Source of the DNA: an uncultured Methylococcaceae bacterium
GTDB lineage: Bacteria; Pseudomonadota; Gammaproteobacteria; Methylococcales; Methylomonadaceae
Length of the DNA: 52,707 bases
Assembly: GCA_903873165.1 (NCBI GenBank)
Contig: CAIQNQ010000255.1
Span: forward strand, 1 to 52,707
Reading direction: 5' to 3'
How positions within the stretch are numbered: the first letter of the stretch is position 1; the number at the start of each line of letters is the position of its first letter. A program made the translations under genes and the position numbers. Positions 10,341 through 18,073 of this stretch are shown piece after piece. Under the pieces are notes generated by a model. The model did not search any database, had not been told where the DNA came from, and saw only the letters and a program-made list of their open reading frames with translations.

Positions 10341-10760
10341 ATGACCCAAGAAATACAACTACCCCGTAAACTAGCCAATCAACTATTACATCTTGCGCAA
10401 ATAGCACCTGACCAGGAAATTTGCGGTCTGATTAGTGCAAAGAATGGTCTAGCACAGCACTGCTATCCGATCCAAAATGTGGCTGAATACCCAGCTAAAC
10501 AATTTTTACTGGATGCACAACAACAAATTACTGCACTCACCCACATACGTGAAAATGGTGCAGCGTTATTTGCTATTTATCATTCACATCCCACTGCACC
10601 GGCACAACCATCTGAAGAAGATATTCGCCAATCAACGTATCCCGATGCACTGAATCTTATAATTTCCCTCAATACCAAGGGCATCTTAGAAATGCACTGT
10701 TTCAAATTTTTAGCAGACTCCGCTATTGAAATCCCTTTAACCCTACGAGATGACACATAA
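10341..10760 (+). CDS. JAMM/Mov34-type metalloprotease-like protein
   Basis: A 139-residue JAB/MPN+ protein. The zinc-site pattern is present: Glu in DQEICGLI near residue 25, then YHSHPTAPAQPSEEDI near residues 80-95, giving the E...HxHP...S..D metal ligands. Bacterial members cleave ubiquitin-like or sulfur-carrier fusions (for example Mec+/CysO type) or have unknown targets. It follows prmC by 17 bases and is probably the last gene of the hemA operon. No ubiquitin-like protein gene is seen here, so the substrate is unknown. Confidence 0.8.
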   Translation: MTQEIQLPRKLANQLLHLAQIAPDQEICGLISAKNGLAQHCYPIQNVAEYPAKQFLLDAQQQITALTHIRENGAALFAIYHSHPTAPAQPSEEDIRQSTYPDALNLIISLNTKGILEMHCFKFLADSAIEIPLTLRDDT

Positions 10761-10829
10761 ATTTTTAGGTATTTTTAATTTAAATATCTAATTTATAGCC
10801 TATAAAATCAAAAAGGCTGCACTAGATAA

Positions 10830-10858
10830 TTACAATTTTGTGAATAACCTAGTAAAAT
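10830..10858 (+). promoter_or_regulatory. Candidate promoter for ilvBNC
   Basis: TTACAA at 10830-10835 and TAAAAT at 10853-10858 are separated by 17 bases, a fair sigma-70 match about 150 bases upstream of ilvB. The 250-base gap between the JAMM gene and ilvB contains T-rich tracts but no clear terminator. Assigned by eye only. Confidence 0.4.
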
Positions 10859-11010
10859 GCCGAATGTTATATTGTCTACAAAAAAGACAATCATCTAAAA
10901 AGGTCTATTTACTATTTTTTTAAAGTCCAACACATTGAGCTGTCTATTTAAAAAAACCAGTCTTTTTGACTAAAATTATAAGAAATCATCATGTTTATTG
11001 AGGTGTTAGC

Positions 11011-12747
11011 GTGGAGCTAAACGGGGCACAAATCGTAGTTCAAAGTCTTATTGACGAAGGCGTAGAGTATATTTTCGGCTATCCTGGTGGAGCCGTATTA
11101 CATTTATACGATGCAATATTTCAACAAGAAGAACTCAAACACATACTAGTTCGCCATGAACAAGGCGCAACCCATGCCGCAGACGGTTATGCAAGAGCCA
11201 CCGGAAAACCCGGCGTCGTCTTGGTTACTTCTGGCCCTGGTGCAACCAATGCCGTTACTGGTATTGCAACGGCATACTTAGATTCAATTCCTTTAGTGGT
11301 TATTTCTGGCCAAGTCTCTTTGCCTGTGATTGGTAGTGATGCCTTCCAAGAAGTTGACATGGTAGGTATTACCCGCCCTTGTGTTAAACACAATTTTTTA
11401 GTGAAAGATGTCACTAAATTAGCTGAAACGATTAAAAAGGCGTTCTTTGTAGCGACCTCAGGTCGTCCTGGCCCGGTGGTTATTGATATCCCTAAAGATA
11501 TTACTGCACCCAACATTAAAGTACCTTACTCGTACCCAGAAAGTGTATCTATTCGATCTTATAACCCGGTGGTCACAGGACATAAAGGTCAGATTAAAAA
11601 AGCGGTTGATTTATTACTCAGTGCCAAAAGACCGATTATTTATTCGGGTGGCGGTGTCGTTTTAAGTGAAGCCAGTGAACACTTAATTGAATTTACACGC
11701 GCACTAGGCTATCCCATTACCAACACCCTAATGGGCTTAGGCTCATTCCCAGCAATTGATCCACAAAACTTGGGCATGTTGGGTATGCACGGAACTTATG
11801 AAGCGAACATGGCGATGCATGAAAGTGATGTCATTATCGCTATCGGCGCACGCTTTGATGACCGCGTCACGGGTAAATTAGATTTATTTTGCCCCTACGC
11901 AAAAATCATCCATATCGATATTGACCCCGCCTCTATCTCTAAAACAGTACGAGTCGCAATACCTATAGTAGGGGATGTTAAACAAGTACTAGAACAAATG
12001 CTTGGCCTGATTAAAGAAAGCAGCATTCAAATAGACGCTGAAGCGCTTGCCCAATGGTGGAAGCAAATCAGTGAATGGCAAGCCATTAATTGTTTAGATT
12101 TTGATAGAAGCAGTCCTTTAATCAAACCCCAACATGTTATCGAGCAACTATACGAAGTCACTCAAGGTGAAGCTTATGTAACCTCTGATGTGGGTCAACA
12201 TCAGATGTGGGCAGCACAATATTATAAATTTAATAAACCGCGTCGCTGGATAAACTCAGGGGGACTAGGCACAATGGGCTTTGGCTTACCTGCCGCTATT
12301 GGTGTTAAATTAGCTTTTCCAGAAGCTGATGTAGCCTGTGTAACGGGTGAAGCGAGTATCCAAATGTGTATACAAGAATTATCTACTGCATTGCAATATA
12401 AAACGCCGATTAAGATTCTTAATCTTAACAATCGTTACATGGGTATGGTTAGACAGTGGCAAGAATTTTCTTACGAAAGCCGCTATTCACATTCTTATAT
12501 GGACACTATTCCTGAGTTTGTTAAATTGGCAGAAGCATACGGGCATGTTGGACTGCGTATTGATAAACCAGAAGAAGTTAGACCGACCCTAGAAGCGGCA
12601 TTTGCTATGAAAGACCGTACCGTGTTTATAGACATAATGACAGACAGAACAGAAAACGTTTACCCCATGATTGAAGCCGGCAAAGGCCATCATGATATGA
12701 AACTACGCGTTGCCATCGGCACATCTACAGATAGAGAACTGGCATAA
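11011..12747 (+). CDS. ilvB: Acetolactate synthase large subunit
   Basis: ThDP-dependent synthesis of acetolactate or acetohydroxybutyrate, the first common step to valine, leucine and isoleucine. Seen are the N-terminal [16 protein letters not shown] with the catalytic Glu in [20 protein letters not shown], the central FAD-binding domain, and the C-terminal ThDP domain from [17 protein letters not shown] to [15 protein letters not shown]. Start is GTG with AGGTG just upstream. The ThDP metal motif reads GEA instead of the usual GDG or GEG; the acidic residue is kept, so activity is still expected. The stop overlaps the ilvN start by one base. Length 578 is normal. Confidence 0.96.
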   Translation: MELNGAQIVVQSLIDEGVEYIFGYPGGAVLHLYDAIFQQEELKHILVRHEQGATHAADGYARATGKPGVVLVTSGPGATNAVTGIATAYLDSIPLVVISGQVSLPVIGSDAFQEVDMVGITRPCVKHNFLVKDVTKLAETIKKAFFVATSGRPGPVVIDIPKDITAPNIKVPYSYPESVSIRSYNPVVTGHKGQIKKAVDLLLSAKRPIIYSGGGVVLSEASEHLIEFTRALGYPITNTLMGLGSFPAIDPQNLGMLGMHGTYEANMAMHESDVIIAIGARFDDRVTGKLDLFCPYAKIIHIDIDPASISKTVRVAIPIVGDVKQVLEQMLGLIKESSIQIDAEALAQWWKQISEWQAINCLDFDRSSPLIKPQHVIEQLYEVTQGEAYVTSDVGQHQMWAAQYYKFNKPRRWINSGGLGTMGFGLPAAIGVKLAFPEADVACVTGEASIQMCIQELSTALQYKTPIKILNLNNRYMGMVRQWQEFSYESRYSHSYMDTIPEFVKLAEAYGHVGLRIDKPEEVRPTLEAAFAMKDRTVFIDIMTDRTENVYPMIEAGKGHHDMKLRVAIGTSTDRELA

Positions 12748-13241
12748 TGATGAGACACATTATTTCAATTTTAATGGAAAATGAATCTGGCGCTTTATCA
12801 CGCGTAGCGGGTTTATTTTCTGCACGTGGTTACAATATTGAATCACTCACCGTTGCACCGACCGAAGATCCTAGTTTATCTAGAATGACGTTAGTCACAC
12901 GCGGCAATGATGAAATTATTGAACAGATCACTAAACAACTGAACAAATTAATTGATGTTGTTAAATTAATCGACCTTGCCGATTCATTTCATATCGAACG
13001 CGAATTATTAATGGTTAAAGTGAAAACTTCACCCGAAATGCGCGATGAAATTAGAAGCATGGCCGATATATTTCGCGGCAAAATTATTGACGTAACCCCC
13101 ACCACTTATATTATTGAAATGACAGGTCCATCAGAAAAGCTTGATGCTTTTATCGCGGCTATCGATCCAGAATCAATAATAGAAGCGGTACGCTCAGGCC
13201 CCACAGGAATTTCTAGAGGTGAGCTAGGCTTACATCTATAA
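12747..13241 (+). CDS. ilvN: Acetolactate synthase small regulatory subunit
   Basis: Regulatory partner of IlvB giving feedback control by valine. The N-terminal ACT domain (HIISILMENESGALSRVAGLFSARGYNIESL) and the C-terminal second domain (KTSPEMRDEIRSMADIFRGKIIDV) are both complete. Length 164 matches the IlvH/IlvN long type. It starts inside the ilvB stop (TAATG), so translation is coupled; a second ATG follows at once. Confidence 0.96.
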   Translation: MMRHIISILMENESGALSRVAGLFSARGYNIESLTVAPTEDPSLSRMTLVTRGNDEIIEQITKQLNKLIDVVKLIDLADSFHIERELLMVKVKTSPEMRDEIRSMADIFRGKIIDVTPTTYIIEMTGPSEKLDAFIAAIDPESIIEAVRSGPTGISRGELGLHL

Positions 13242-13252
13242 CCCTTTTATAA

Positions 13253-14296
<1,044 letters not shown>

Positions 14297-14317
14297 GCTC
14301 TAATAAACGTTAGGTTA

Positions 14318-14348
14318 AAAAAAGCCCATCACCTGATGGGTTTTTTTT
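14318..14348 (+). terminator. Rho-independent terminator of ilvBNC
   Basis: Stem CCCATC/GATGGG with loop ACCT, preceded by an A-run and followed by eight T, about 30 bases after the ilvC stop. The flanking A and T runs could let it act on both strands, though no gene converges on it closely. Confidence 0.92.
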
Positions 14349-14495
14349 GCGTATTAGATCAACTATCGCTCAATGATCAACCCCTAAAACCCAACCAAAC
14401 CGACCAATTTTCATTGAAACCGACTCTAACATTTTAATGTGTTTAAACGTCCAATTAATGATCGACAAATATTGGAACTTGTTTATCAATTGTTT

Positions 14496-15731
14496 TTAAT
14501 TAATACGTGGGTGATGACGAATTGAACAATTTAAACCTTTATTCCATTCAACTAACATCGCTGCACCTACCGTTTTAAAAAACTCATGGCGTTTCATATA
14601 ATCAGTTAATTCATAAGAGGCAGTTACTACGCCTTCTGCAACTTCTGCCATAAGTTCTTTTGCCCGGAATTCCGTTAAATTACAGTGCTGTTTTGCAAAC
14701 GTCATTAGCATTTTAGCTTTCGGCCAACGAGTCGTTCCTCCTAATGTTAATGCCAATGAATCATTTGGCATATAAACAGTCGTAGTAATAATATCGTAAG
14801 TAGGTGATAAACTAACGCTAGCATCAGTATTAGAATATAAAACCCCGAAGTTCTTTAAATGCGCATCGCCATTCATGACTGCACACGATAAAGCTAGGCT
14901 TTTAAAAAATGCCTCAAGAGCATTTGACACTTGCTCAGGAGAAACAAACTCTTTAATACCTCTAGTAATATTTTCATAAGTGCTTCTATATTTATCTTCA
15001 GATGATTTGGCATTGAGTACGCAAAAATCTTCAAACCCTAGATAACTATCATTTTCAAGATCAAATCGTTCAACAATTAGAAACTTGGCATTATTTGATA
15101 GCTCAAAATGTGGTACTTTCAGTTTGGCATATAAGGCTGCTCGCATACAAAAATACTCATTAGCTGCCAACTGGGGAAATTCATTTGGGTTCCAGGTTTT
15201 AACAATATGAGTTGCATCTTTATGGGTAATCCGATTAATGGTACCGTATTCACTATCCCGCACCATAACCTTGGGTTGTACGCCAGAAATACCCGAATAA
15301 ACCGCGTATCGATCTAACAAACTCTCAAACAAACCTTCCGCACCATCATGCAGCATCAGTTCGCTTAAACTTTGCGGCGGCACAACGACAGTACCTTTAT
15401 CCTCTAAATTGAAGCGTAACCTACCGATCTGGTGCTTTCCAAGAATTTTAAGCAACGCTAAATCATCAAAATCAGGCACTGCTTTACTGAATTGAATCCG
15501 AAGATGTTTCCGAAGCTCACCTTCTGGCAAGTTCATGTCAAAAATGGGATGTAATTGATGTTTATAATTGTATGGGTAGGGGTCAGTGACTACTGGCATC
15601 GTTAGCGAAACCGCATCTTTTGAAAGACAATTCACATCATAGCCAAAGTAAAAGACACCCCGCTCAAGCGTAGATTTAAATAAATTACCCACTGGGGCTT
15701 TATTGACAAAAACGTTAAGCATCTCTTCCAT
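14496..15731 (-). CDS. hipA: HipA-type serine/threonine kinase toxin
   Basis: Toxin of a HipBA module; known HipA kinases phosphorylate aminoacyl-tRNA synthetases such as GltX and induce dormancy. The 411-residue protein has the N-terminal HipA domain and the GISGVQPKVMV ATP-loop region near residue 150. The catalytic loop MNGDAHLKNFG lies near residue 290 and the metal-binding SPTYDIITT near 310, so it looks active. The gene overlaps hipB: the ATG at 15731 lies inside hipB, and a second in-frame ATG at 15722 overlaps the hipB stop. The target is not known. The module sits between ilvC and a decayed copy of the ilvC tail, which suggests it arrived by recombination. Confidence 0.92.
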   Translation of the reverse strand: MEEMLNVFVNKAPVGNLFKSTLERGVFYFGYDVNCLSKDAVSLTMPVVTDPYPYNYKHQLHPIFDMNLPEGELRKHLRIQFSKAVPDFDDLALLKILGKHQIGRLRFNLEDKGTVVVPPQSLSELMLHDGAEGLFESLLDRYAVYSGISGVQPKVMVRDSEYGTINRITHKDATHIVKTWNPNEFPQLAANEYFCMRAALYAKLKVPHFELSNNAKFLIVERFDLENDSYLGFEDFCVLNAKSSEDKYRSTYENITRGIKEFVSPEQVSNALEAFFKSLALSCAVMNGDAHLKNFGVLYSNTDASVSLSPTYDIITTTVYMPNDSLALTLGGTTRWPKAKMLMTFAKQHCNLTEFRAKELMAEVAEGVVTASYELTDYMKRHEFFKTVGAAMLVEWNKGLNCSIRHHPRIN

Positions 15732-15969
15732 CTCGCATTAACAACTGCTGCAATGTTGGACGCTTTGATTTTGGTTGAACAAGTAACTCAAGCCCAAGTG
15801 CATCACAAATAGACAATACTTTGCGTATGCCTATTTCAGAAATGGTGCCTTTTTCAATGCCCGAAATAGTAGCCCGACTCATACCGAGTTGTGCAGCTAG
15901 CGCGTCTTGAGTTATGTTTCTGGATTTTCTGGTCTGTTGAATAACAAGACCAATATCAACTAAGTACAT
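15715..15969 (-). CDS. hipB: HipB-type antitoxin, HTH-XRE regulator
   Basis: Antitoxin and autorepressor for HipA. The helix-turn-helix is ITQDALAAQLGMSRATISGIEKG (about residues 18-40 from this start), followed by a C-terminal strand region LGLELLVQPKSKRP. ATG 15969 is chosen because GGAG lies six bases upstream; ATG 15981 and TTG 15990 are further in-frame options. The upstream region holds two palindromes and tandem TATAAT boxes, fitting autoregulation. The 84-residue size is usual. Confidence 0.9.
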   Translation of the reverse strand: MYLVDIGLVIQQTRKSRNITQDALAAQLGMSRATISGIEKGTISEIGIRKVLSICDALGLELLVQPKSKRPTLQQLLMRDGRDA

Positions 15970-15988
15970 TACGCACTCCATACAATAC

Positions 15989-16040
15989 AATTTGGCAAAT
16001 TATACCTACTTTGCATTGTATTTAATACAAATTATACCTA
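15989..16040 (-). promoter_or_regulatory. hipBA promoter with palindromic operators
   Basis: Minus-strand TATAAT boxes lie at 15999-16004 and 16031-16036, each inside a copy of the 13-base direct repeat CAAATTATACCTA (15996-16008 and 16028-16040, exactly 32 bases apart). Between them is the perfect palindrome TTGTATT-T-AATACAA (16016-16030), and AATTTG-G-CAAATT (15989-16001) overlaps the proximal box. The proximal box is about 30 bases upstream of the hipB ATG. HipB proteins typically bind palindromes at their own promoters, so these are the candidate operators. Confidence 0.65.
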
Positions 16041-16096
16041 AATCCCATAATAGATTTTAATTCGCCCCACCACTCATTGCCTTATCACTAGCAATA

Positions 16097-16192
16097 AAGA
16101 AAGTCGTTATGCGATGCATGATGCCTTGGATCAAAGCGAATCAAATCGTTGATAAAGCTAAAAACTAAGCACTACTAAACGTTATAGTTAAT
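16097..16192 (+). pseudogene. Decayed duplicate of the ilvC 3' end
   Basis: 16097-16117 is identical to ilvC 14082-14102, and 16116-16170 matches 14244-14298 with one mismatch, including the ilvC stop codon. The intervening 143 bases of ilvC are missing, with similar sequence (GC-TGA-GCC) at both edges of the deletion. Downstream similarity continues weakly (TAAACGTTA). The copy lies on the same strand as ilvC, so 14.3-16.1 kb, containing hipBA, is bounded by direct repeats of the ilvC tail. Confidence 0.9.
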
Positions 16193-16219
16193 AAAAACAG
16201 TTAAATCCTAATCAGATAT

Positions 16220-16513
16220 CCTATTTGGCTTAATACATTTGTGATTAGCATTTTTACAAATGAAAAACCGCTTTTTGTAAATCTTATTGGCAGTTTTTAA
16301 TATCCTATTTTGCTTTTTTGATTTCCTATTTTACTTTTTTAATATTCTTTTTCGCTTTTTTAATATTCTTTTTTACTTTTTTGAAATACTATTTCGCTTT
16401 ATACACATCCTATTAGCAGTTTTTAATATTGGAAAATGCTTTTTTAATATCTCATTAGCAAAAGTACATTTATAATTCTGCCTTTTGTATATCTCAACAG
16501 CAAAATAGGATAT
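16220..16513. repeat. Degenerate tandem array of about 14 units, period exactly 21 bp
   Basis: Fourteen consecutive 21-base units can be laid out without a single insertion or deletion. The pattern is CCTATT, two variable bases, GC or AC, a T-run of 4-6, then AATAT or a variant. Individual units differ widely but the phase is kept. One frame is open for 62 codons in heptads rich in Phe, Ile and Leu, starting at a TTG without a good ribosome binding site; I treat it as a by-product of the period, not a gene. T-tracts every two helical turns predict curved DNA. Confidence 0.88.
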
Positions 16514-16584
16514 GTGTTTAACCAAATACAATAAGTGTCCCTGTAAACGGGTAAATCATAGTATAAAGCCATGATGCAAAAATC

Positions 16585-16610
16585 AAAAATCGCCCGCTTC
16601 GCGGGAAAAG
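16585..16610 (-). terminator. Terminator of the collagen-like gene
   Basis: On the minus strand CCCGC-GAA-GCGGG is followed by CGATTTTTGATTTTT, a compact rho-independent terminator about 30 bases after the stop of the collagen-like gene. Confidence 0.75.
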
Positions 16611-16633
16611 AAAAGAGTTAAATAGATAAATAG

Positions 16634-17861
16634 TTAAAAAGCCCGCACTGCCCGTACTGGGAGTGTATTGGCCTTAAAGTAGTTGTCCTGGAGGCCACTG
16701 AAGAAATTCTGGAGCCACGCGGTGTTAGCATCGAGCTCAGTAGAACTCCAGTAGTAGAGAGTAGCAAAACCACCAACACCGACTTTCAAAAGATTTTCAT
16801 ACATCAGCATTAACTCACCTAAAGACGGTAAAAACCATCCAGATGGTGCAGTGGGTGTTGAGTAATTTGTCGCTTCATTAGCCGCACCACTAGTGCAAAA
16901 TGCTAACATAGCCGCCGTATTGGACTGACCTTGCCCAACACCTTTAAGTTTCCAGTATTGAGCTATCGTAGGCGGGGTAGCATAGATAGACGTACCAGAA
17001 TTATTACACCATACAACACCAGCAATATCCGTTGGAGCGGCTTCCAAATAAGTAAAGCCAGGATATTCATCCTCTTTATCAACAAAAAATATCCAACCGC
17101 CACCAGGGCCGACAGCACCTACTTTGCAGGCATCTTTGCCACTTACCCCACAAGTCATTGAGTAGTTAAACCCACCACCTGCTGGCCCAGTTGCACCATC
17201 TGCACCATTGTCGCCTTTTATGCCCTGAATACCTTGTGGGCCAATCGATCCTGTATCACCTTTAGATCCTGTTAACCCAGTCAAACCTTGAGGACCTTGA
17301 TCACCTTTAAGTCCTTGTAATCCCTGAGAGCCTGTGTCGCCTTTTAAACCTTGTAGGCCCGTTAAACCCTGAATCCCTTGTGGGCCAACATTACCTTTTG
17401 CCCCTGTTAACCCGATCAAACCTTGAGGACCTTGATCACCTTTAAGTCCTTGTAATCCCTGAGAGCCTGTGTCGCCTTTTAAGCCTTGTAGGCCCTGAAT
17501 ACCTTTAGCACCAGTTGCACCAACATTACCCTGTATGCCTTGTGATCCAACTGCACCTGTATCACCTTTAAGTCCTTGAGGCCCAGCAACACCTTGTGGT
17601 CCTTGTGGACCTGTTGCTCCTAAGCCTAATACTTGCCAAGCGGTAGTTGCCGTACCAGGATTTTTATTCTTATTGGCGGCAATCAAAGATAAATTAAGTT
17701 TTATTACTAAAAGTAACCACATCACCCGCCGCATAAGTTACCGTTGCAGTCCATCCACCATAGTAAGAACCCAATTTAACCGCCGCTTGAGCTGTATGGA
17801 CATTAATACATAAACACATCAAAGCCGATAATCCGACGTTTCTCAGAAAAACATTTCGCAT
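16634..17861 (-). pseudogene. Secreted collagen-like protein with Lcl/DUF1566 domain, frameshifted near the start
   Basis: The main open part (16634-17734) encodes a collagen-like Gly-X-Y tract (GPQGPQG to GATGPAG, about 50 triplets) and a C-terminal Lcl/DUF1566-type domain (GGWIFFVDKEDEYPG ... SGWFLPSLGELMLMYENL ... YYWSSTE ... PVRAVRAF). Such proteins are surface adhesins. Upstream, from ATG 17861, another frame encodes a signal peptide (about MRNVFLRNVGLSALMCL to HTAQA) and then a carbohydrate-binding-like segment YAAGDVVTFSNKT, which ends at TAA 17694-17696. Removing one A there restores KTYLSLIAANKNKNP and joins the halves, so the intact gene would be about 400 codons. This is a disrupted gene, a phase-variable switch or a sequence error. 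Confidence 0.82.
17281..17495. repeat. Direct repeat of about 80 bp inside the collagen tract
   Basis: 17281-17360 and 17416-17495 are nearly identical and 135 bases apart (45 codons, in frame). They encode the same GLQGLKGDTGSQG-type segment. Such repeats change Gly-X-Y tract length by recombination. Confidence 0.8.
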
Positions 17862-18073
17862 AATTAAATCCTAGGAAAAAGGTAAGTTGACAAGGTAAAT
17901 TCCAGCGAATCCTAACTCAACCTTTAAATAATAGCAAATAAATTTGTAAAAACATTCTGCAATGACCACAACAATGACAATCTCAGAGTCTTAATGCCTT
18001 ATTTCCAATTTAACCTATAAATCAGAGCAATGAATCAACAACCTCTTTAGTTCACGCAATTAAGTACTATTCT

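Noticed and set aside
16287-16475. 62-codon Phe/Ile-rich ORF within the first 21-bp array
   Set aside because: It begins at TTG without a ribosome binding site, and its heptad pattern follows from the 21-base period.
16220-16513. CRISPR array
   Set aside because: Units are contiguous 21-mers without constant repeats and unique spacers, and no cas genes are present.
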